The notes under the pieces are model-generated. The model worked only from the letters and a program-made list of their open reading frames with translations. It was not told the origin of the DNA and ran no database searches. Shown piece after piece: positions 40,594-51,300 of a stretch of DNA of 64,000 nucleotides; position 1 is the first letter of the stretch, and each line of letters opens with the position of its first letter. Origin of the DNA: Nocardia rosealba (GTDB lineage Bacteria > Actinomycetota > Actinomycetes > Mycobacteriales > Mycobacteriaceae); NCBI RefSeq assembly GCF_020216065.1, contig NZ_JAIWNA010000007.1:248001-312000 (forward strand). The letters are read 5' to 3'. Both the position numbers and the translations under genes were made by a program.

Positions 40594-41346
40594 TCAATAC
40601 CTGCTGACGGTGCCGCCGTCGATTCTCTGGCGTAGGCGCGTTCCGTCCAGGTCGATGTAAGGGCAGTCGGTCGCCCCTTCACGGAGAGTTGCGGTGGGGT
40701 CGTCGGGGGCGATCCAGAGCAGCTTGCCGGTGTCGAACCAAGGGCGAAGGTCGAAGTCGTGATCACCGAGTGCCCAGGTGTGTTCGTCCCAGCCACGCCA
40801 GACCCCATCGACGTCATAGGTGTCGTAGTTGTCGGCGCCCCAAGTGTTTTCGAGGGGCACCCCCAGCTCGCGGACGGTGCTGTAGTAGGTGGTGGCCCAC
40901 CCGGTGTGTGGGCCGATGGTGATCTGAGTGATGACCGCACGGACGGTCGGGTGGTTCAGAATCGCTGGGATGACGTAGGGAACGTCGGGTCCGGGCCTGC
41001 GCGAGAAGGGCGCGGGGGCAACAGGTTCGGTGAGGCGGACAGCGCCACCCATGGCGAGCCAGGTGCGCGGCACGATACTCGACCGACGACGATGGGGCTT
41101 GTCGTATTCCCAGTACCAGCCGTCGAGGTCGACGTTGTCCATCGGCCACCGGAAAGCGGCGCCGGAGAACGGGCATCGCGAGACAAGTACTTCCGGGAGC
41201 AGTTCGACATATCGTTCGAAGTATTCGAAGGCGTCGTAGATGATCGCGTCGCCCTCTTCGGTATCGGGCGCCGACTTGTACAGCTCGACTATCCGGTTCC
41301 CCGCGTCGAGCAGATTTCTGCGCTCCGCCCTGAAGGTATCGCTCAT
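40594..41346 (-). CDS. Uncharacterised 250-residue protein ending the toxin-2 cassette
   Basis: This soluble protein has a helical N-terminus (AFEYFERYVELLPEVL), a SRCPFSGAAFRWPMD segment with a CPxSG motif, and a Trp-rich C-terminal half (WRGWDEHTWAL, LRPWFDTGKLLWIAP). No signal peptide. It is last in the minus-strand order toxin, DUF6301, TY-Chap, this gene, 12 bases after the TY-Chap stop. Family not recognised. A cognate immunity protein is a reasonable guess from its place in the operon, nothing more. Confidence 0.7.
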   Translation of the reverse strand: MSDTFRAERRNLLDAGNRIVELYKSAPDTEEGDAIIYDAFEYFERYVELLPEVLVSRCPFSGAAFRWPMDNVDLDGWYWEYDKPHRRRSSIVPRTWLAMGGAVRLTEPVAPAPFSRRPGPDVPYVIPAILNHPTVRAVITQITIGPHTGWATTYYSTVRELGVPLENTWGADNYDTYDVDGVWRGWDEHTWALGDHDFDLRPWFDTGKLLWIAPDDPTATLREGATDCPYIDLDGTRLRQRIDGGTVSRY

Positions 41347-41358
41347 TTCCTATGAATC

Positions 41359-41823
41359 CTATGCATCGTCGCCCGAGTTCGTGGAGGCAAGGCCCAGCAG
41401 CGGAAGGTCCAGATCCCTGTTGCCCGCCTTGCCGTTCCACGCCCGGTAGGTGAGCAGTGCCGGTGCCGCGATACCGAAGACATCGCGCAGACCGACAACC
41501 GCCATCGACGCCAGTTTCTGGTAGCTGGTCGAGGGCGCGGGCCAGGGAAGTTCGACCCACCAGTTGTCGACGTGATCGGGATGAGGTTCCTGCCAACCGG
41601 TTTCGATGAGCAGTCGATATTCCTCGGCGGTGATGCGATCGCTCTCATCTGTCGACTCGTCGCCGGCCAGCTGGCCGTAGAGTTCGTCATCGGTCTGGGC
41701 GAACTGGACGAATCTGCGTGAATCGTGGGGTGGTCGCGACGCGGTGATGACGAGGAAGGCGCCGGCGGGGAGCCACATCAGTTGCTGTGCGAGTCCGTCG
41801 GCGAACTCGGTCCAGTCGGTCAA
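41359..41823 (-). CDS. TY-Chap domain protein, second copy
   Basis: The product is 154 residues and homologous to that of 12675-13115 (WxEFAxxLAxxLxxLPAGA, NWWVELPWPAPST, LTYRAWN). It starts with TTG at 41823 inside the DUF6301 stop (TTGA), with AAGGAG about seven bases upstream. The four-base overlap mirrors the GTGA overlap of the other cassette. It probably chaperones the 3,069-residue toxin. Confidence 0.75.
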   Translation of the reverse strand: MTDWTEFADGLAQQLMWLPAGAFLVITASRPPHDSRRFVQFAQTDDELYGQLAGDESTDESDRITAEEYRLLIETGWQEPHPDHVDNWWVELPWPAPSTSYQKLASMAVVGLRDVFGIAAPALLTYRAWNGKAGNRDLDLPLLGLASTNSGDDA

Positions 41824-42311
41824 ATCACTCCTTCTGCTTCGAGCCGCACGGTTTCGTCGTGTACTGCCAAGCCCGCGTTCGTGTCCAAATACAGGTGGAT
41901 GCTGCTGGTCATCTCGATCAGTCGGAGTGTGGTGTCAGGGCCGGCCCAGCGGACTTCGGCGTACTCGCCGGGAATTCTGTTCGTCGGCGCGCCGACCGCA
42001 CCGGTGATCGCGGTTGCCATCACGACAAAGGCGTCTCGGATATCGGCACGGGTAGCGGTTGTCTCGCTCGTGAACCCGGTGACGGCCAGGTCGATCTCGT
42101 TGGCGCGACCCCGATAGCCCTGCACCGAACCACTGGCGCGACCGAAGCCGGTGTCCAGGCGCACCGAGTGCGGTCGGGTGGCCTCGACCCGCCAACCGAA
42201 ACGCGCGGCGAGGGCGTCGACGTCGGTCATCTGCCAAGACCAGTCGAGGTCGCGCAACCGGGTAGCCAGATCGGCGATCTCGTTCTCCGAAAGTGTTTTC
42301 CACTCTTTCAT
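41820..42311 (-). CDS. DUF6301-family protein, second copy
   Basis: The product is 163 residues from ATG 42311, similar in length to the other copy (165); a GTG at 42368 overlapping the toxin gene would add 19 residues. Shared blocks are listed under the copy at 12181. It lies between toxin and TY-Chap genes. Function unknown; the conserved order implies joint action with the chaperone. Confidence 0.78.
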   Translation of the reverse strand: MKEWKTLSENEIADLATRLRDLDWSWQMTDVDALAARFGWRVEATRPHSVRLDTGFGRASGSVQGYRGRANEIDLAVTGFTSETTATRADIRDAFVVMATAITGAVGAPTNRIPGEYAEVRWAGPDTTLRLIEMTSSIHLYLDTNAGLAVHDETVRLEAEGVI

Positions 42312-42357
42312 ATTCGAGTCCTGTTCTTCCCCGCCGGACGTATTCGGCAAGAATAAC

Positions 42358-45300
42358 TCATCGGCCACGTTCCATTCCTCGTGGATCGCGCGCCCGTTCG
42401 CGCTCCCGCGCCACCTGCCTCAACCGCGCCGGACTACGCCCCTCCTGTTCCATCCGGATGGCGAGACTCGGCGGGACACCTTGACCCATTTCGACCAGCA
42501 TCCTCGCCTCCGTCAACTCGAGTGACAACCCACGGCTGAGAAGATTGGCAGCGAGCGCCAGCCGGCGTTCCGGCGAGTCGAATTCGACGACGGGTGGCTG
42601 ACGTGATTTGTCGCCGGCATCGAGTGCTCTGTCTTCGACAGCGCGCCCCATATCGTTGGAAATCTGCCGATAGGCACGGACATCCAATGTCTTCGCGAGC
42701 TCCGGGCCTATCCGGAAACGGGAATCGCCCACGGTTCTATTATGGTCCTGTCGAACCAGTTCCCTGTCGAGGGTTTCCATGGACCGGCCGAGAAGTTCGG
42801 TGCGTTCCAATTCCAGCGTCTTGACGATTTCCTGACGGTGTTCCTGACTCAGGCCGAGTGCTTCGAGGGTGCGGGCCTCGGCCGCACGCTCGGCCTGAAC
42901 CAGCCCGCCGAGCGTATCCATCGTTTCGCGCACCAGGGCCGGACCGGGTTCGCGCCCTTGCTCCAGGGTGCGTTCGATCTCCTGAACGCGGCTCAGGGCC
43001 AATTCGGCCACCCGGCCTCGTTCCAGCGCCGGGAGCTCGCGGGCTTCGACGGCCCGGGCGGTGCCCTGCCTGACGATCTCTCGGCCGAGTGCCTCCACGG
43101 GACGCCCGAAGTCGTTGGTTCGGTCCATATCGAGAATCTTGGCCAGTTGTTCGGCGTGCCGGGCGTCGAGCCCCATCGCCTCGATAGTGCGAACCTCGGC
43201 GGCACGTTCGATTTGAATCACCTGTGCCAAAGCACTGTATTCCTTGACCAGTCCAGTGATCTCGAGTTCGGCGCCCTGGCTTCGGGCCACGGAAATCTCG
43301 CGAGTCAACTCGAGCATGTGCTCGACGAATCTCGCCCGTGCCGGATCCTCGTGCTCACGGAATCGAATCGCGAGAGATTTCGCATCGCGCAGCATCACAC
43401 GTTCGTTGTATTTTATTTCTGTAGTCAGCGACAGCGCGCGACTCTCGACATCGAGTCGGATCAGTTTCTCGACCAGGTCGCGGTGGGGGCCGAGTTCCAC
43501 GTCTCTGAACACGGCTATTCTGCTCTGGATTTCGATTTCCTGCATGCGGGCAGCCTGTTCCTGCGCGGCGGCGATCAGTCGGCTGGCAGCCTCCGGAGCC
43601 AATCCGAGTTGCAAGTCGCGACTGATTGCTGCTTGCTGGGCCGAAAGCCGGTCAGCCATGTCCGTGGCCTTGCCGATGGTGCTGTTGTCGCGTGCTCCAT
43701 AGCTGAAGCCGACGGCATCTGGCACAGCACGAAGGAGATCGGGACTGTCGATACCGCGGAGTAGCGCTTCCCTTTTCCGTTCGATCTCTCTGGAGAGGAC
43801 CTGCTCCAATTCGTCGCGGCTTCGGTACGGGTATTCGGCGTCACGCACCACTCCACCGATTGCGGCGATGCTGGTGTTCGGGCCACCGTCGACGAGGAAC
43901 CTCGATACCTCGATGGAGCCGTCCATACGTGCGTGCACGTAGTGGTACTCCATGCGCAGGGTTCCATCGTGCAGCGCCCGCGTGAGATCTTCACGGGCCT
44001 CGATGACCCGTCTACCTTCGGGGCTGTCGGGGTCCACCCCCCGAGCCCGCATCTCGTCGTGGGTTTCGGTCAGGATGCGCTGGAGGTTCTGGTCGATGTT
44101 CAACGTGTGCAGTCCGTACTCGGTCGAACCCTGCTCGGCTTTCCCATGAACTGTGAGCGCGTCACCCAATGGCGAGCCGAGGCCCTTGTTCTCGGTACCG
44201 ATAAGCGTCGGAGGGGTGCTTTCCGTAGCCGGAACGAACGCTATGGTGTCGATGGTCTTGTAGCCGTCGAAGGCGCCTGCGAAGGGTGAAAGCAGCGTGG
44301 CGTTCGGGCGGAGTTCGCTGTCGACCGCGTAGGCGTTTCCGCCCAGCTCGCCCATCGCCTTGGAGGTGGCAACCATCTCGTTTCCGAGGCGGTTGTATAT
44401 TTTGGCGTTGTCGCGCAGTTCGTCGAGGCGATCGAGTTTCGCGTCTACCTGTGCGTCGCTGAGTTCCCGATCGGCGAGCACGGCTTCGCGCTTGGCGACG
44501 ATGATCCTGTCGAGTTCCGCGGCTTTGAGATCGTGGACGCGTTCGATCCCGAATTCCGCCATGTGGCCTTTGACGACAGCCCCGGCGCGGTCTCTTTCAT
44601 GCTGCTGCGCTCGGCGCTCCTGCGAATGCCGCTCCAGTTCCTCACGAACCGCTTCGTCACGCACGACATAGGTTTCCGGAATCTCTTTCTGCGCCTTGTG
44701 CACGACGTCCTGCGACGTCAGTGGGTCCGTGACGAACCGGTTCCCGTCGTGCAGCGCGAATTTCGTGTCCCGGAATGTACCGGGGGCGTCCAGGAGATGA
44801 TGCAGGCGCCCGTCTTCGGTGCGGTAACTGTCGGCTCGATCATCTGGCTTGTGGAGCAGTCCGTCATTACCGACGATCATGCCGGCCGGTATCGATCCCA
44901 CATGTGGAGCCGGGCCTGGCGGCCCTGAGCTTCGGGAGTCGTGCGTTGTCTCGGGTATCGCGTAAAGACCGTCGATCGCAGGCGGATCGCTCGATTCGTC
45001 GGCCATGAAGTCCCAGCCGTCGCGCCCGTTTACCTCGGCGCGTTCCGATGTGCGTTCGCCCGGCGCCGACGTGGCGTCAGCTCGCTCCTCGGAGGCGCTT
45101 TCCGGCGAGAAGGTGAGCCAACTGCCATCGTTGTGGACCACGGCGGGGGAGTTCGGGCGCTGCCGGACACCGACGATATCGGTGGGCGCGTGTACTGGAA
45201 CACCGAGCCGGTCGGCGATCTGCTGGGCCCACCCGATGTCACCGCCGCTGAAGCAGGAAACGAGCCGGACCGGTGTTCCGGGAACGTAATTCGGGTTGAC

Positions 45301-48300
45301 GAGGATCGCGTCGGCGACCTGCTGTGGTGACAGCGGGGCACCGTTGCCGTCGAGTGGGTGCCCGGATTCGTCGCCGTGCAGGATCACATCGTGCGCGCCG
45401 TCGTTGCGCAGGTTCTCGGTGACACGTCGCGCCGCGGGGTCGGAACCAATCGTGGTGCTGTGCGTGCCGTGCGAGAAGGAGACCCCTGCGAGGGTGGACT
45501 GCGGTGCCCCGGCGACCGCGTGAGCGAGCTCGTGGCTGAGCCGGTTGATGTCCGTGGAGTCCACGCCTGCGGTGGCGTCGACGAGTCCCATGTGTTCGCC
45601 GATGGCTCGAACTACCGTTTCGACGGGGACATCAGGGTCCCAGTGCGGGCCCGTCACCTCGGTGCTGGGCGCAATGGCCGCTCGTAGGTGTGCGTGTTCG
45701 GGATTGTCGACGAACTCGATATCGACCCGTAAGCCGTCACCGTTGAGCAGGATGTGGTTCGGCGCGGAAGTGTCTGCCGCACCTGCCTTCTCGGGGAACA
45801 ACGCGGCTGGTGGCGCTTTCGACGGGTCACCGAACAGCTGTGAACTCGCCTCGATCATGGTGCGCGCGACCGTCTGCATTCGGTCGGCTGTGACCCCCGG
45901 CATTTGCTCGAGGTAGGCACGGATCTTCACTTCGGTTGTCCGGCGGCCATTGCCGTCGATGGTTTGCCGGAAGTCGTACCGCGCAGTGCTGACGGTCGTC
46001 GGCTGCTGAACGGGTGGCCCGGCCGGGTAGGCCGCCGTAGCGCTGTGGATACTGCCGTCGGCATCGATCCACACCGCCCGGGCCGGGGCCAGGACATCGA
46101 TGCCGAGATGTTGGGCGAGTCGGGTGGCGAACCCGTTCGAGGACGCATTGCCAGCGATGAGCCGGACCGGGGTGGTGTGGTCCCAGCCGTGTGCGCGCAA
46201 CAGGTCGCCGTATTCGGCAGGGGTGTAGGCATGGTCGCCGATGAGCGCGTGGCCGTCGTCGGAGAGATGAACGTCGGCTGTGAAGTAACCGGGGGCGGCC
46301 GGCACCTGGCGAGCGAGGTCGGCGCGGCCGGGATCGGCGGTGTGATGGGCGATGCCCGCGGCGGTGCGCTCACCGCGCTCGGCGGCGAGTTGTCCACTGT
46401 GAGTGAATGCTTCGTCTCGTCGGTCGGCGAGATGGCGCAGTGCTGCGGCTTGCTTCTCGAGGGCCGCCAACTCGTGTTCGGGCGAATCCGTCGGGACGAC
46501 CAATGGGGGATGGTCCTGCTGAGTTCGGATGGCCGTCATCGATTGCCCGTTCGGCCCGTCCGGGGCGGAAGTCTTCGTGTTCTTGTCTGCCCAGGCGTGA
46601 AAAACCGTGAGGTCGAAATCAGGGTGGGCTTTGAGTTCGGCGGCGCGCTGTCGAAGGTGCTCGACCTCGGTTTCGACATGTCGGCGGAGTTTTTCGGTGT
46701 GGTGCGCTCGTTCGCTCTCGCCGGCTTCGGAGTCCCGGAAATGCGTGTCGACCAGCCCGGGAATGCTTGCCAGCCGGGCACGTTCCATTCCATCGATGAC
46801 CGCGGCCACATGCCACGGCGTCATTTCCCGATCGACTTCCTGCAGGGTCTTCGCTGCCCAGGTGACGGCGGGTTGCGTACCCGGCCGGAACTCGATCAGG
46901 GGTTCGTTCTTCGACTCCGGTGTTGGGTCGAACTGGTGCTGGTCGATGATGCTTTCGTAGTTGCGTGCCCGCTGGAAGGAACTCTGTGGGTTCCAGTAGA
47001 CGTGGGGACCGTGCATGATGCCCGCACCGATCACGGCGAGCCGGCGCTCGTAGAGACTCAGCTCCGCTGGTGTCAGGCGAGTTCCGTCGGCGTGCAGGAT
47101 TTCGAACATGTCGTGGTCGCCGGTTACGGGTACCTTGTCACCGTTGATCTTCTGATGGACGATGCCGTTCTCGACCACGAAATCGTGCGCCAGCTCGGCC
47201 ATATCCGCCGCATACGCGACGAAGTCCTCGGCGCGGTCATGTAGTCGCTGCTCGAGTGCTTCGATCTGCGTGTCCGACATGCCGGTGGTGTCGGGCATAC
47301 GCAACGTCCCCGGCTCGAACCGCCCGACCAGCCCCTTGGCGTGCGCCGGTGCGCCGAGCGCGACATCGAGATCGTTGATCGTCTTGTCTTTGATCACCAT
47401 CGGTTTGGGCGCGGCGCCGGCTTTCAGGTGCGGCACCGAATCAGGATTGGTCGGGCGGACCTGGATGATCAGGTTGAATCTGTCGATGAATCCTTGGATA
47501 CGGCGTTGGTTTCTGATCGGAATGCCGTAGACCGATTCGATGTCGGCGGATGTCAGCGGATCCGTCGGCAGGGAGTCGTCGGCCATGAGGTCCCAGTCGC
47601 CCTGCCGACCGGGGTCCGAGTTCGCAGGATCGACGGGAAGCGTGGTCGGCGGCCGATGATTCCCGTCCGCATCCGCCGGATGGAACGTGCGCCAATTGCC
47701 GTCGTTGTGAACGACGGCGGGGGAGTCGGGGCGTTGCCTGACACCGACGATGTCGGTGGGTGCGTGGACAGGCACACCGAGTTCGTTCGCGATGTGTTGT
47801 GCCCACCCGGCGTCGTTGCCGCTGTGGCATGAGACGAGCCGGACGGGAGTGCCCGGCACATAGTCGGGATTGGCGCGGATGGCCTCGACCACCCGCTGGG
47901 GATCGACCGGGATACCCATATCGTCGACGGGGCGGCCGATGTCGTTGCCGTGGACGACGACGTCGTGGGCACCCTCGTTGCGGAGGTTCTCGCTGACACG
48001 ACGCGTGGTGGGGTCGTCGCCGATGGTGGTGCTGTGGGGCCGGTGCTGGACGGGCAGACCGACATCCACGCGGTGCTCGGGAGTACGCGCGTCGTCATCG
48101 GCGAGTGGATCGGTAGCGGCCGAATGGTCGGCCACGGTGTGGCTGTGGGTGCGCGCAGCTTCGATACCCGCGTCGTAGTCGGTGACCGATCGTCCCGCGC
48201 CCGGATGGTATTCCGAGCCGACCGCCGCGGGGTCGTAGGCCATGAACACCACGTCGGGCCGACCACCGTTGTGCTTGCGGAAGGTCTCGTAATCCCAACC

Positions 48301-51300
48301 GGGCGGAGCATACTCGTCGTTCCAGGCGAGTCGGGCCACCGGCACGAAGCCCGCCTCGGCGTAGAGCCGAGGCAGAACTGTGTCGAAACAATCGAGCCTG
48401 CGGCCGCCCTGATCGATCGCGATGGTGAGCATCGCGATCGACGCGCCAGGATAGCGAGTATCGCGATGGGCGAAGACCGAAACGATCTCGTCGCCTTTCA
48501 AGGCGATGCCGGCTTTACCGTCGTCGGTGACGAACAACCGCATGGTGCGGTATTCCTCGGTGCTGTAGACGTGCACCGACGCCGCGAAACGATTGTTCTC
48601 GGTGAGCAGGACCATTCGCCGACGGAAGAAGTCGGCGTCGGCCGGTGCCAGCTCGAAGAGGTCCGGCGTGCTGTGTCCGAGTGCGGCGAGACGGTCCGCG
48701 TCGGCGGTCGTCAGCGAGCTGACCCCGACCGGGGTGATGTCGCCGAGATCGGTCAGAAGCCGTGGGCCTCCGCTTCCTCGATCATCTCGTCCGTCCAGTA
48801 CTGCTCGATCGCTGTCCGTTTGTCCGTCGGAAGGTCCGGTGTCCACCCCCGCCGCCGCCAGAACGCTTGGCGTTGAGCCTCGGTCAGTGGTGGAACGCTG
48901 CTGTCGGTCATCGGAGATCTCCTGGGCGGGCTGACTTGTCGGGCTGGTGGTTTCGTGCGCGTCGGCGGGTGGTACGTCGGCTGAGGGCGCCGGCCGTTCT
49001 TGCCGATTGTCGGGATCCCCGGACATCGCCCGGCCGGGGTTCGCCGTGGCCGGTGAAGTCGAACCTGCGACCGGGACAACGTATCCCCGGTCGTTGATCG
49101 GGCCGCCGCGCGGATACTCTCCCGGTGGTAAGTCGAATACACCTTCGTTGTCGAAGAAGCGAACCTGGCCGTCACGGCTGACGACGGCTTCGACATGCGG
49201 CGTCCTTTTGAACCGGAGATCCTGGTGCATGCTGTTGACGCAGTCGGGTCGGAGTCGACGCTCCTCCGGCGACGGCGGACCGGGTAGCCGATCCTCCGGA
49301 TGCGTGTGCAGGATGAATTTATACGTGGATGCCAAGCCGGGTGGGATTATCGAACGGGTTCTCTCACCGCGGAAGAGCCGCAGGTCGCCGTCGGCGTTCT
49401 GAACGACGGCATGCTCGTTGTCCGCGAACTTCTGCAGTTCGGCGAGGTGGGTGATGTTCACCTCGCCCGGCCGGATCGGAATGCTCTCGTTCGTCGCCAA
49501 GGCGTTGACCAGTTGTTTGGCCTTGGGCGACAGTTCGCCGAACGTGATCTCACCGCCCGGCATCCGCGAGTTGGATTTGTAGTGCTTGGCCATCTCCCGA
49601 GTGACGTCGGTCGACGGATCCGGAGGCGGAGCGGTCTCCTGATGGTGGGAAGTCGTGGCCGTCGAATTCGACGAGGGCGGAACGACATTCGTGCTGGCGG
49701 CTTGGACGGGCGCGGTTGTCGCCGGCGTATGGGAGTCGATGGCGGCCCGAGGGCCGGACGCTGGAGCGACCAGCGGACCGGGGTGACCGGGTCGCGATGT
49801 GGGCGCGCTGTTCTCGGCAGCAGGCGCGTGCCGTTCGGAATCGGTTCGATTCGAAGTCGCCTTCTGGGACGACGTGGGTGTGGTAGCCGGCGTCGATGGC
49901 ATAGCCGCTGGAGTGGCGCCCGCTGCGGCGACGGGCGCGGTGGGCGACGGCGCCGCAGGAGCACTGGCTACCGGCGATGTTGTGGTTTCTGTTTCGGCAG
50001 CCGATGCTGCGAGATCGACCGTGGTCGCAGCGGTGTGCGCGGCCGGTGCGACAGTACCCGGGTCGCCGACCTGAGATTGTGGATCGCGAGTGGCATCTGT
50101 CTGCGGCACGGCATTGTCGGTGCTGGTTGTGGCGCTGTCCGGTGCCGTCGGGTCGGCATGGCTCCCACCGAATTCGGTTGTGGATGAATGGGAGTTCTCG
50201 TCGACAACACTCGATGGGGCTTCCACTCCGGTCGACGCCGCATCGATAGCTGAATCCGTTGGAGTGTGAGCGGTATCAGCATTGGCGTTCGAGGGACTGA
50301 CGTCGCTTGTGGACTGTGCAGCGGGGGCCCCGGTACCGACGCCGGGATCAGTCTGTCCGGCGGGTGAGGTTGTCTGTTGTGTGCTGGCCGAATTCTCCGA
50401 GGACGCTTGGTCAACGGTGTCGGCATTTCCAGAGTTTTGGTTGGTGCCTGTGTCGGCCGGGCCGGCCTCGGTGTCAGTTCCGTTGTTCGAGCCGCTGTTG
50501 TTGCCGTTGTTCCGGCTGTCGCCTGCTCCGTTGTTCGTTGCCGTATTCGATCCGGCGTGGTCCGTTTGGGAGGGGCTTCCCGCGCGGGTGGTGTTGCCGG
50601 TGTAATTCATGGGTCCGGCGTTGTCGGTGTGTCCGCGGTAGCCGTGGATGGCGGAGGGGCCGGCGCCGGAGGCGGCGCCGCCGGTGAAGGAGCGTGGGTC
50701 GAAGTCCCATTGGCCGGTGAAGGCGCCGGTGACGAGGTAGGCGGCGGTCGCGCCGGCGAGGCCTGCGCCCGCGCCAGTGGTGGCGCCGTTGCGGGCCCCT
50801 GTCCAGCCGCCGTTGGTGGTGGGGAGTTTGCGGCCGAGGCCGAAGCCTGCGGCGCCGCCGACGCCGCCGGCGATGGCGGAGATGCCGGCGTTGAGTCCGA
50901 CGGCTTTCCAGTCGTAGCCGTTGATGTGGCCGGTTGTGTTCTGGATGTGTTGGACGGCGAGTTCTTGGCTGGTGCCTTGTCCGAGTTCGACGAGGGATTC
51001 TTGGACGATTTCGTAGACGAGTTTGACGCTGATGCGTTCGAGGACTTCTTCGGTGACGTTGCGTGCGACGGTGTGGGCGATGGCTCTGGCGAGGCGGTTG
51101 CCCATCCAGGTGAAGAGTTTTCGGGCTTGGGCGATGACGATGGCGTGGGCTAGTGGTGCGCCGGGTCCGGCGGCGGCGGCCCAGGCGAGTTCTGTGAGGA
51201 GCCAGGCGCCGGCGATGTAGAAGTTGAGTTTGGCGGCTTGGAGTTGGTCGCCGCCGGAGTCGGCGGCGGCAGCGAGTTTGGTCCAGTGGTCGGCGAGGTG

